Shown here: one piece after another, positions 16,456-24,173 of the stretch
How positions within the stretch are numbered: the stretch's first letter is position 1
Layout: each line of letters opens with the position of its first letter
Source of the DNA: Pseudoalteromonas piscicida
GTDB lineage: Bacteria; Pseudomonadota; Gammaproteobacteria; Enterobacterales; Alteromonadaceae
DNA: 46,385 bases
Direction of reading: 5' to 3'
Assembly (NCBI RefSeq): GCF_002744175.1
Contig: NZ_NKHF01000104.1
Coordinates: forward strand, 1-46,385
Translations under genes and position numbers: made by a program
Notes under the pieces: generated by a model
Seen by the model: the letters and a program-made list of their open reading frames with translations, nothing else
Told to the model about the DNA's origin: nothing
The model's database searches: none

Positions 16456-16871
16456 ATACAGCTCTGTAACCTCATTTGAATTATATTCAAGAAAGTTAAA
16501 ACTCTAAAAATATTATTATTTATTTTTTATCAAAAGTTTACTCTACCTCGTCTACAAACGTCCCTATAAACTATTAACATAACTTGAACAAGCCACTTTA
16601 CATTACCAATTAAAAACATCAACTAACCTCCTTTAAAAACAAGAAAACCCTCATAAATCAACTTCATTAGCGCATCAATTTATACAGCTTTCATCAAAAA
16701 CAAAGAAATAGATTTCAAAAACAACTATGCAAAACCAGCTAATAGTAATAGCAAACCAACATGAAAAATACAAAATAACCATAAAAAAACTCAAAAATGA
16801 TTGAGAAACCTCCTACTATGTAAGTGCTGGCCAGCATTTATTACAGTACATTAAAACTAAAGGAGATTTGT
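16456..16871 (+). other. AT-rich leader region upstream of the peptide cassette
   Basis: About 415 bases without a convincing gene. It is strikingly rich in A and T with long A-rich runs, unlike the coding neighbours, which suggests acquired DNA. A perfect 12-base palindrome TGCTGGCCAGCA lies at 16825-16836, about 35 bases before the peptide start, a plausible operator or start-region element. I cannot pick a single convincing promoter. Confidence 0.5.
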
Positions 16872-17000
16872 ATGGAACTATTAACTGAAAGCATTAACTT
16901 ACTTGGCAGTTTTGACTCTCAAATAATGGGAAATCAACTTTTTGACCCTCAAGCGCTCGACCCTGTTTTTGTTATCCCCATAATTATCATTGTTTATTAA
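16872..17000 (+). CDS. Small peptide of 42 residues, candidate precursor peptide
   Basis: The ATG has a strong site, AAAGGAG, six bases upstream. The peptide begins MELLTESINLLGSFDSQ, passes through a polar acidic middle (NQLFDPQALDP) and ends in the very hydrophobic VFVIPIIIIVY. This leader-plus-core look resembles ribosomally made modified peptides (RiPPs), and unfamiliar proteins with possible enzyme folds follow on the same strand. No protease, known RiPP enzyme or exporter is in the window, so this is a hypothesis. Alternatives are a small membrane peptide, a type I-like toxin, or a translated leader. It lacks Cys, so Cys-based rings are excluded. Too short to be found by a length filter. 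Confidence 0.55.
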   Translation: MELLTESINLLGSFDSQIMGNQLFDPQALDPVFVIPIIIIVY

Positions 17001-17186
17001 AATCTTAATACTCACTCAGTTTGAAGGGGGAGACCTGAAACTAATCACGTTAACTTTTCATTTAGAGCGAATAAATAGAAAACATTCCCCTTGCCTATAT
17101 TGATGTCGAGACTGAGCAGGATGTGGTATCAATGTTATATACCCCCTCTCAAAGTAGATTTCTCAATTAAGAAAACTGGTATAACT

Positions 17187-17223
17187 AATAGCGTTTGATT
17201 GAAAACTCAGCGGTAACGCTATT
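17187..17223 (+). terminator. Inverted repeat between the peptide gene and the next gene
   Basis: AATAGCGTT and AACGCTATT pair perfectly (9 bp) around 19 bases. There is no strong T run, so it may be a partial terminator that lets the peptide be made in excess of the downstream proteins. Confidence 0.4.
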
Positions 17224-17297
17224 CACTAATTTAAATACTCAAAAATTAAAAATCATTAATAAAAGAGTTTAAGAGGATGAACTGCAAGGATAGTAAT

Positions 17298-17999
17298 ATG
17301 ATTGAGTCAATCGACCTATTAAAGGTAAAAAATATACTCTCTAATAATTTAGAGTCCAAAGACAAAATAAATAATGCAGGAAATCAAAGAGTGGTTTTAT
17401 ATGAAAATAGTGAAGTAAAACTGCTTGCTTGTGTTGGAAAAACGCTAAGTAACAAAAGATTAATCAATAGTGGTAAAAAAGTCATTAAGTTACTAAAAGG
17501 CTCTCTACAGATAAGATCTCTGCATGTTAAAAAAGAACATAATGGTACTACAACGTACTATTTACCTTGCTCTTCTCTGAGCACAACTAAACTATGTGTC
17601 GAGTCAGTATTTCATTGTGAAGAAGATATGGCAATATCTATCGACACTTCTTCAGACAGCATATGGATTGAGCAGTATTCCAAGCTCTCAACCTCTCCTT
17701 ATAACGTCATCATTTGCGCTGATACAATGCGAACAATTCAAATTTCCTTAATAAACCATGTTGACGCTAGATTATTTAATTTTATTGAAATACTGGCAAG
17801 ATCATCATGTGAAGACAGTCTGAATGCGCTAAAGCAACTTATAAACCATTATGTGGATGAAGTCGCTTGGAGAGCAATAGAAGGGTTAAGTTCACGCTCC
17901 CCAGATTTATTAATACCCTTGCTGCGAAAAATAGAATCAACACATGAGTCAAAGATTGTACGTAACAGAGCACACCAGTTGCTGATCCAAGGTGTTTAA
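17298..17999 (+). CDS. Unrecognised protein: beta-rich N-terminal part, HEAT-like helical C-terminus
   Basis: A protein of about 233 residues that I do not recognise. The start is set at ATG 17298 because AAGGA sits seven bases upstream; an ATG at 17277 in the same frame has its purine run touching the codon. Residues to about 140 alternate hydrophobic and polar as in a beta-barrel (VVLYENSEVKLLACVG, then VIKLLKGSLQIRSL), a cupin-like pattern without a clear HxH. The last 90 residues are helical and look like HEAT repeats (VDEVAWRAIEGLSSRS, then LLIPLLRKIEST), suited to protein binding. It sits 12 bases before the cupin-like gene, so the two are surely cotranscribed. Confidence 0.7.
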   Translation: MIESIDLLKVKNILSNNLESKDKINNAGNQRVVLYENSEVKLLACVGKTLSNKRLINSGKKVIKLLKGSLQIRSLHVKKEHNGTTTYYLPCSSLSTTKLCVESVFHCEEDMAISIDTSSDSIWIEQYSKLSTSPYNVIICADTMRTIQISLINHVDARLFNFIEILARSSCEDSLNALKQLINHYVDEVAWRAIEGLSSRSPDLLIPLLRKIESTHESKIVRNRAHQLLIQGV

Positions 18000-18011
18000 A
18001 AGGGGTAATCT

Positions 18012-18701
18012 ATGGCAATTTTTTATAACAACTTTAAAAATAGTTCGCCGTTAGAGCTGGATACTTTTATCAAAATTATCACTGACGCATACTTAAAGGA
18101 TAATTCATTAGCAGAGAAAACGCTCCGTACCATGGCTGAAACTTTGCATCGCCTCAGCTTAAACAAGTACTTTCTCACTAGAAGCATATCTAATCGAATT
18201 TTAAGAGAGGAAGGTATTGAGCGCGACTTTTTCTCTGGCCATGACTCTTATGTAGTACATGTAAATCACGACCCTTTTTTCCAAATTAGGTTGTGCTTTT
18301 GGCACCCATCCAACGCTAAAAATTTAACACAAAACCCTGTTTATAGCAGTTTACACGATCACAACTTTCCCTTTCTTACCACGAATTATTTTGGCCCTGG
18401 TTACTGCTCCCAGTTTTATCAATATGATTATAACGACTCCTTATCTCCAGGTCAGTTATGCAACCTCAGGCCAACACATCTACACCAGCTAACTAAGGGA
18501 GAAGTTGTCTTTTACGAACCGTCATTAGATGCCCATTTACAAATACCACCACACGCTTTTTCTGTCTCACTCAACCTTATGTTTGAGGTAAACCACAATA
18601 AACAATTTATCTTTAATAAAGAAACTGGTGCAGTTAAAAATGTTGTATCTAGGGGAGCTGATATTGCAAATGAACTTTTACGGAAAATTCATTATGCATA
18701 G
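18012..18701 (+). CDS. Unrecognised protein with cupin-like histidine pattern
   Basis: A 229-residue protein, RBS AAAAGGGG. Residues 1-70 look helical; the rest alternates as in a beta-barrel. The histidines H115 and H117 (SLHDHNFPF), H156 and H158 (PTHLHQL), H175 (DAHLQIPP) and H181 sit where a cupin places its metal ligands, and GEVVFYEP plus H175 resembles cupin motif 2. The Glu of classical cupin motif 1 is absent, so it may be a divergent metal enzyme such as a dioxygenase or hydroxylase. I infer metal binding only from spacing. It overlaps the start of the downstream lipoprotein gene by 8 bases. Its closest partner is the HEAT-like protein just upstream. Confidence 0.75.
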   Translation: MAIFYNNFKNSSPLELDTFIKIITDAYLKDNSLAEKTLRTMAETLHRLSLNKYFLTRSISNRILREEGIERDFFSGHDSYVVHVNHDPFFQIRLCFWHPSNAKNLTQNPVYSSLHDHNFPFLTTNYFGPGYCSQFYQYDYNDSLSPGQLCNLRPTHLHQLTKGEVVFYEPSLDAHLQIPPHAFSVSLNLMFEVNHNKQFIFNKETGAVKNVVSRGADIANELLRKIHYA

Positions 18702-19371
18702 TCACCGACTCTATATACTTTTAACCTTATCTATCGTCATACTACTTCAAGGGTGTAGTGTGTTAGGAAAAATATCAGAAGCAACAGTAGAAGCAGGTAC
18801 CGTTTCGTGGCAAGCACAACCTCTCTCGATGCGAGAAAGCTACCCAGTGTTTATTAAAAACACTTACTATACCGCAGAGCTAATGACATCTGATATTAAA
18901 ACATGGGAGATTATCTTACTATCATCAGTACCACTACCGAATGCTGTGAACCAAGCTTATACTGTACTCTCTTACACCCAAGATGAGTCAAAGGTAAGTC
19001 AACGATTTAATCTGATTTTAAAGCAAAGCGACGAAGTCGAGGAAACGCCATTCAAGTACCGCTACATCTTTAAATTTCCTGATGAGAGTGTCGAGTTTTT
19101 TGAAACCGGAAAGTCTATGCGCTTTGCCCGTCAAGCGGATAATTTTGACTTTTACTTGATCCAACCATTATTTGAAAGTAATAAAATACCAGTACAAAAA
19201 ACAAAGCTAGAATATAAGCTGCTTCCAGAGTATGGTTCTTTTTCAGTGGGGGATCTTATGCGAAAACTAGTTTATATGGATGATGAAAAATGGCTGGATT
19301 TTTGTGAAGACCCAAATTATATCTATGACAAAACTACCGCTTGCGGTCAGGTGACAATTCAAGAGAACTGA
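18694..19371 (+). CDS. Lipoprotein of unknown function
   Basis: A protein of about 225 residues starting MHSHRLYILLTLSIVILLQ, then GC, a typical lipoprotein signal with lipobox LLQGC. The frame is open earlier, but ATG 18694 directly precedes the signal peptide. The mature part is rich in beta-strand character (TWEIILLSSVPLPNAV, FKYRYIFKFPDESVEFF) and carries two C-terminal cysteines (DFCED and TACGQ). I recognise no family. Its start lies inside the last codons of the cupin-like gene, so it is translationally coupled and part of the cassette. An envelope partner, for export or immunity, is only a guess. Confidence 0.75.
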   Translation: MHSHRLYILLTLSIVILLQGCSVLGKISEATVEAGTVSWQAQPLSMRESYPVFIKNTYYTAELMTSDIKTWEIILLSSVPLPNAVNQAYTVLSYTQDESKVSQRFNLILKQSDEVEETPFKYRYIFKFPDESVEFFETGKSMRFARQADNFDFYLIQPLFESNKIPVQKTKLEYKLLPEYGSFSVGDLMRKLVYMDDEKWLDFCEDPNYIYDKTTACGQVTIQEN

Positions 19372-19430
19372 TCACTAAGGGACAAGCTGGGGTATACTCA
19401 CTTTGTCTATTGGCTTTATTAAGCTTTGCT

Positions 19431-19549
19431 AACTATAACTAACCTGAGGTTTGAATAACTATAACTAACCTGAGGTTTGAATAACTATAACTAACCTGAG
19501 GTTTGAATAACTATAGTAGATCAATCTATTTCTTATCCAAATCTCAGGT
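19431..19549. repeat. Three 26-bp direct repeats made of MITE end sequence, facing an inverted end
   Basis: The 26-base unit starts at 19431, 19457 and 19483, with a partial fourth at 19509. Each unit contains AACCTGAGGTTTGAATAA, a variant of the MITE terminus. At 19533-19549 the inverted form TTATCCAAATCTCAGGT follows. The units look like amplified terminal inverted repeats with no element body. Confidence 0.85.
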
Positions 19550-19671
19550 CAAGTGGCAAAATGCTAGCCTTATCTTGAAAGAAAGCGCTTCTTTCAGTGA
19601 TAACGGGACATAAAGCACGCTATTATCTCAAAGGCTTTCTAGCCTAAAAATAAACTACTTTTAGTATTACT
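19550..19671. other. Intergenic spacer between repeat blocks
   Basis: No gene is seen. A near-palindrome GAAAGAAAGCGCTTCTTTC lies near 19578. The rest is AT-rich sequence without clear signals. Confidence 0.35.
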
Positions 19672-19847
19672 GTTAGTTAACCAACTAATATACCTAAACT
19701 CAAAAGCTTAGGATTATTCTAGCCAGAAGTTATTTCTTAATACAAGGCTAATTTGTGCGACAATAGCTGGCCTATTGCAAGTAAATTTACTGCAGTAGTA
19801 AGGGATAACAGCTGCTAGAACACAAGTTGTTATCCCGAGTTCAGGTT
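19672..19847. repeat. MITE-like repeat, left-truncated copy (C)
   Basis: It follows the same order as the 30 kb copies: GTTAGTTAACCAACTAA, AGCCAGAAGTTATT, CTTAATACAAGGC, AATAGCTGGCCTATTGCAAG, AACAGCTGCTAGA, and the right end TTATCCCGAGTTCAGGTT. The left terminal repeat is missing. The right end overlaps the stop codon of the neighbouring dehydratase gene. Confidence 0.85.
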
Positions 19848-21021
19848 ACTTAATCTCCACACGGGCTGAGCGCATCACGATTTCGTCGTTTAGCTCAATA
19901 CCAAGTCCCGGTTCTTCTGATACTGTAAAGATACCGTTCTTAGGCTGTGGATCTTGTAAGCATAGCTCCCTGTTCCACTTTTTGATTGCATAAGTGTGGT
20001 GCTCATGGATCAGGAAATTTGGGATCGCGGTTTCCAAATGTAGTGAAGCTGCGGTTGCTACTGGACCGCCACAAACGTGCGCCTGAATACGAATATCAAA
20101 AATATCGGCGTAATCACATACTTTCTTGGTTTCCGTAAAGCCACCACATAAGCCAATATCTGGCTGCAGTACATCAATACTTTGATCTTCAAAATAAGGA
20201 CGAACACCCCAGCGATTATACAAACGCTCACCACCAGCGATTGGCACAGAAGTCTTGTTTGCTACTTTTGCATGTAAAGAGTGATTAAGATAATTCACTG
20301 GCTCTTCATAGTACATACAATCAAATTCTTCGGCGATGTCTGCAATTTGAATGGCCGATGTTGCACCTGGTAAGCTGTGGCATTCAAAAATAATGTCCAC
20401 TTCATCGCCTACCGCTTCACGGATCGCTTTCATTCTTGCACGGTATAATTTCATTTCCGCGCGGGAGATTAGCTTAGTTCTATCGTAATACGTGTTGCCA
20501 TCTTTGTCGTACTGAATAGGATCAACTTTAACCGCATCGTACCCTTCTGCAATGGCTTTATGTGCAGCTTCAGCATACTCGTGTGGTTGAACAAGCGCCT
20601 TAAATTCGCTATCCCAGTCAAACTGTAATTGCGAGGCATAGGTACGAAGTTCAGGATTTACTTTTCCACCAAGTAATTGATAAACAGGTAGGTTTAAGGC
20701 TTTACCTTTAATATCCCAAAGTGCGGTATCTATTGCCGACATCGCCGCATATACAACGGGTCCACCACCTAAACCCCAAAAGCTTTCTCTAAGCATACGC
20801 GACCAAAGCAGCTCGGTTTGAAAAGGGTCGTGACCAATTAAAAAGGCTTCAGCCATTTCTTTGATCATACTGGCCGCAGCGCTGTGACCTAAGTCGTATG
20901 CAAGCCCGGCTTCCCCAACTCCTGAAATGCCTTCATCAGTGTGAATACGAACAAAAACGGGTGTCCAAGCAGGTCTTTCTGGACAGTGAATATCGAAGAC
21001 TTCGACGCGATTAACTTTCAT
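19846..21021 (-). CDS. Enolase-superfamily (mandelate racemase/muconate lactonizing type) sugar-acid dehydratase
   Basis: A protein of about 391 residues starting MKVNRVEVFDIHC; ATG 21021 has GGAG a few bases upstream, while the frame is open to 21084 inside the neighbour gene. The three metal-site acids fall in IIFECHS, YYEEPVNY and AGGERLYNRWG. The general-acid/base histidine is in QAHVCGGPVATAASLHLE, close to the PHxPLGPIALAA segment of D-galactonate dehydratase. The family removes water from sugar acids to give 2-keto-3-deoxy acids. The exact substrate is open. It follows a class II aldolase gene by 8 bases, a likely two-step sugar-acid route. Its stop codon lies in the end of repeat C. 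Confidence 0.85.
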   Translation of the reverse strand: MKVNRVEVFDIHCPERPAWTPVFVRIHTDEGISGVGEAGLAYDLGHSAAASMIKEMAEAFLIGHDPFQTELLWSRMLRESFWGLGGGPVVYAAMSAIDTALWDIKGKALNLPVYQLLGGKVNPELRTYASQLQFDWDSEFKALVQPHEYAEAAHKAIAEGYDAVKVDPIQYDKDGNTYYDRTKLISRAEMKLYRARMKAIREAVGDEVDIIFECHSLPGATSAIQIADIAEEFDCMYYEEPVNYLNHSLHAKVANKTSVPIAGGERLYNRWGVRPYFEDQSIDVLQPDIGLCGGFTETKKVCDYADIFDIRIQAHVCGGPVATAASLHLETAIPNFLIHEHHTYAIKKWNRELCLQDPQPKNGIFTVSEEPGLGIELNDEIVMRSARVEIK

Positions 21022-21029
21022 GTTGACTC

Positions 21030-21797
21030 CTATTGAGCGAAGCTTGGGTCTAGGCGGTAAGCTTTGCGAAGCATTGCGGGCCATGCTAATTGACCACCTG
21101 TACTACCGCTATGTACGACATTCGCTTGGTTATAAATGTTATCAATAATGGGTTGTGGTACTGGTACAGCTTGTTGTCCAGTTGCTTGAATCGCAACTTG
21201 AATCTCGCATGCTCGCTGTAAGTCATAAAAACGCATAAAGGCATCGCCTACCGTTGGTCCAACAGTTAAACCACCATGGTTCACCAGCAGCATATGATTA
21301 GTTGTACCTAAGTCATCTTGCAAGCGCTTTTTCTCATCCATATTCACCGCTAAGCCTTCATAGCCGTGATACGACAGTGATGGTAAAGAAAACATACTAT
21401 GCTGACTCAATGGCAATAGACCACACTCTAAGCTCGCCACTGCAATCGTCTCTTTAGTATGGAGGTGAATAACGCAATGTGCATCTTCCCGTACTTCATG
21501 AATTGCACTATGAATGGTAAAACCCGCGGGGTTAATCTCAAATGGTGTATCATCGAGAATATTCCCCTCAAGATCCACTTTCACTAAATTTGAGGCCGTG
21601 ACTTCATCAAAAGTAAGCCCAAACGCGTTTACTAAATAATGATCCGTCCCCGGCAAGCGCGCCGACATATGCGTATAAATTAAATCTCCCCAGCGAAAGT
21701 GCTCAACCAGTCGATAGCAAGCGGCAAGGTCAACACGCAGTTGCCATTCTTCTGCGCTTACTTTTTCTTTTAAATTTAACTGAGGTAATTCGAACAT
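21030..21797 (-). CDS. Class II aldolase/adducin family protein
   Basis: A 255-residue protein of the AraD/FucA fold. The zinc histidines are seen in CVIHLHTKETIAV and in LLVNHGGLTVG. Family members cleave or epimerise sugar phosphates, or decarboxylate related acids. The C-terminal part (QLAWPAMLRKAYRLDPSFAQ) is of the longer adducin-like subgroup often paired with oxidative sugar-acid genes. AAGGG precedes ATG 21797. It is the first gene of a two-gene unit with the dehydratase; a carbohydrate-acid catabolic role is inferred, with no regulator or transporter adjacent. Confidence 0.85.
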   Translation of the reverse strand: MFELPQLNLKEKVSAEEWQLRVDLAACYRLVEHFRWGDLIYTHMSARLPGTDHYLVNAFGLTFDEVTASNLVKVDLEGNILDDTPFEINPAGFTIHSAIHEVREDAHCVIHLHTKETIAVASLECGLLPLSQHSMFSLPSLSYHGYEGLAVNMDEKKRLQDDLGTTNHMLLVNHGGLTVGPTVGDAFMRFYDLQRACEIQVAIQATGQQAVPVPQPIIDNIYNQANVVHSGSTGGQLAWPAMLRKAYRLDPSFAQ

Positions 21798-21865
21798 GGG
21801 GATCCCTTATTGACTCCACATTTAGATGTATAGAAGTCTAAAATAGCTTAATCATATCTTCAACT

Positions 21866-21892
21866 AAAAACCACCGCGAACGGTGGTTTTTT
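21866..21892. terminator. Terminator, CCACCG/CGGTGG hairpin
   Basis: CCACCG and CGGTGG pair around CGAA, with A and T runs on both sides. It lies downstream of the cytochrome c gene on the minus strand. Confidence 0.85.
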
Positions 21893-21918
21893 ATTTTGCT
21901 TCATCTCTAAGTTTAATG

Positions 21919-22242
21919 TTATTCAACTTTAGAGAGGTATTCTGCAATCGCATCAATTTCTGCATCAGTGACATTGGCAACCATTGCTTTCATTGCCGCA
22001 GACATACCGTTATTACGATTACCTGATTTGATATCTTTCATCTGCGCCGCTAAATACTCTTTGCTTTGGCCGCTTAGCTTTGGATACAGAGGCATGATTG
22101 GTGCTTTACCTTCTGCACCATGGCAGGTTTGACACATCTTTGCAGTGTATAGCGCTTTACCATCTGCAGCCATTGAACTTACTGAACCTAGTGCGCAAAT
22201 TGCCACAGTAGTCCCTACTAGTAGTTTTTTCATCTTGCTCAT
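21919..22242 (-). CDS. Class I cytochrome c (small, periplasmic)
   Basis: A 107-residue protein with a Sec signal (KKLLVGTTVAICALG, cleavage near SMAADG). The haem-binding motif is CQTCH in TAKMCQTCHGAEGK, and the axial methionine is probably the one in RNNGMSAAM. It is a one-haem cytochrome of the c5/c553 kind, which carries electrons in the periplasm. No oxidase or reductase gene is adjacent, so its partner is not known. It is a single-gene unit with its own terminator. Confidence 0.92.
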   Translation of the reverse strand: MSKMKKLLVGTTVAICALGSVSSMAADGKALYTAKMCQTCHGAEGKAPIMPLYPKLSGQSKEYLAAQMKDIKSGNRNNGMSAAMKAMVANVTDAEIDAIAEYLSKVE

Positions 22243-22314
22243 ATCATTACTCTTTTTATTGACGGTTAACGTTGTAGGTCAGTGTAGACTAAAGTTTGAC
22301 CTAAAGCCTAATCA

Positions 22315-22851
22315 CTACCACATCAAATCATCTGGGACTTCAAAGTCAGCATAAGGATCATCCTCATCTCCTTGCTGATTGTCCTCAACATGGAAAACGA
22401 TATATTTCTCGTCTACCTCTGCAATCTTTCTTGCTGGTTCATCTTGTAGCACGTAAAACTGCTCTTCTAAAACACAAATCGCTAAACGCCCCTTCGATAA
22501 TGCTTTTTGTGTTTCCGCATTAACCTCTAACTCTTTTACCTTATTTTGATAGGTAAAATTAAAGGTGACATCGCCACGGATCGCATCTTGATTATGATGC
22601 TCTAAGATCTGTTTGACACGAGCGATCTGTTCTTTGTCTTTTAATGCTTCAAGTTTTGCTTTGTTCAGCTCTTCAGCACGCTTTTGCTGCTCTTGCTTGG
22701 TCTGCTCAATATGCTTCTGAAGGTCGGTTTGGTCGCTCGTTGCGCCCTTCTTCTTTTTCTTCTGCTGCTTACGCTTTTGCGTTTTTGCAACTTTCGCTTT
22801 GTGCTCAGTTGTTAGGCCAGCTTTCAGCAACTGATCTTGCAGTGAACCCAT
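22315..22851 (-). CDS. DUF2058 family protein (YaiL-like)
   Basis: A 178-residue soluble protein. The first 90 residues are very basic and coiled-coil-like (TQKRKQQKKKKKG, then EQTKQEQQKRAEEL), and the C-terminal part is a compact beta domain ending in DPYADFEVPDDLMW. This is the DUF2058/YaiL pattern; a link to nucleoid or RNA binding has been suggested only from charge. Function is not established. Single-gene unit. Confidence 0.8.
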   Translation of the reverse strand: MGSLQDQLLKAGLTTEHKAKVAKTQKRKQQKKKKKGATSDQTDLQKHIEQTKQEQQKRAEELNKAKLEALKDKEQIARVKQILEHHNQDAIRGDVTFNFTYQNKVKELEVNAETQKALSKGRLAICVLEEQFYVLQDEPARKIAEVDEKYIVFHVEDNQQGDEDDPYADFEVPDDLMW

Positions 22852-23039
22852 AATGCCACTCCGTAAAATAGACTTTTCACTATTTTAACTCAGCAATTTC
22901 GATTGACCAGAGAGGAATAGGCCAATCCACTGTAAAACTATCAAAATAATTTTATAGCATCGTGATTTAGCGCAAAAAATTGTCAACTAGTTTGCTTTAA
23001 TTTAAGCTAAGTTATCAAAAATAAAAGCCTTCTTGCTTA

Positions 23040-24173
23040 ATGCCCGTCATTCATTTGTTGCTTTGCTCTGTTACTATTTTTTTTGTGTTGTATGCACCAC
23101 AGCCGCTGCTGGCTGAATTTGCAGAGCAGTTCAATGTCTCTGCGTCAGATGCAGGTATGCTGATGTCAGCCACCATGCTGCCGCTGGCCATCGCGCCAAT
23201 CTGTTATGGACTATTACTCGCAAAGTCCAACCCTTTGCGGATCTTAAAATGGACAATGCTACTATTGGCGCTAAGTAGTTTGGCTTTCGCTTCAATGACC
23301 TCATTCTCGGGCTTGTTGCTTACACGACTAGTTCAAGGACTGTTACTCCCTGCTGCACTCACTGCCATGACTGGTTATATCGGCCAACAATTTAGTGGCT
23401 CTCAGTTGAAAAAAAACATGAGTTTGTACATCGGCAGTACCATTGCCGGAGGCTATTTTGGCCGAACACTTGCGGCAAACTTTGCAGTGTGGTTTGAATG
23501 GCAAAGCTTTTATTTCTTAAACGCTTTGTTATTGATCGTGCTTGCTTTTAGTATTCGTGCAAGCAAGAACAAACCACCAATAATTCACGCTACAAGGATC
23601 AGAGACTACCTAACACCACTCAAGCAATCGCGCTTGGTTCGGCTCTATAGCTCAGTATTTTGTATGTTCTTTTGTTTTGCCGGGTTGCTTAACTTTTTAC
23701 CTTTTATCCTCAAATATGATTTTAAGTTAACCGATCCGAGTAAAGTAGGCTGGGTCTATACAGGCTATTTAGTGGGGGCGTTAGGCTCTATCATCACGCC
23801 TTGGCTGCAAAGTAAATTTCATTCTACGTGGCGTTTCTTAGCCATGATGTTTTTAGTCTACGCAGTAACTATTTCGCTATTACCTATTGCTTCTATTAGC
23901 TTTTTTGTCATTTTATTCACGCTCTTTTGTGCCTGCATGTTTGTGATCCACTCCACCGCTGCACCACTTGCCAACAGCATAAGCCAAGCGCCAGCTACTG
24001 TCACAAATGGCGCATATGTGTCATTTTACTATTCAGGAGGCGTACTTGGCTCTTATTTGCCAGGACTGATATACGAGCATGCAGGTTTGTTCTGGTTTGC
24101 TGCATCACTGTTTGCGGTATGTGCTCTCGGGTTATTATTCAGTTTGAGAAACACTTTGGATCCAACGAGGTGA
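23040..24173 (+). CDS. MFS transporter (YnfM-like)
   Basis: A 377-residue protein with 12 or so membrane segments. The start MPVIHLLLCSVTIFFVLYA runs straight into the first helix, and APQPLLAEFAEQFNVSASDAGM is typical of the YnfM/arabinose-efflux-like group. It probably exports a small molecule or drug by proton antiport; substrate unknown. It has a weak ribosome binding site. The last 39 bases overlap the 3' end of the convergent prdX-like gene. Confidence 0.85.
   Translation: MPVIHLLLCSVTIFFVLYAPQPLLAEFAEQFNVSASDAGMLMSATMLPLAIAPICYGLLLAKSNPLRILKWTMLLLALSSLAFASMTSFSGLLLTRLVQGLLLPAALTAMTGYIGQQFSGSQLKKNMSLYIGSTIAGGYFGRTLAANFAVWFEWQSFYFLNALLLIVLAFSIRASKNKPPIIHATRIRDYLTPLKQSRLVRLYSSVFCMFFCFAGLLNFLPFILKYDFKLTDPSKVGWVYTGYLVGALGSIITPWLQSKFHSTWRFLAMMFLVYAVTISLLPIASISFFVILFTLFCACMFVIHSTAAPLANSISQAPATVTNGAYVSFYYSGGVLGSYLPGLIYEHAGLFWFAASLFAVCALGLLFSLRNTLDPTR

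Noticed and set aside
17101..17196. 31-codon plus-strand frame as a second small peptide
   Set aside because: It has no ribosome binding site and overlaps the inverted repeat, unlike the peptide at 16872.
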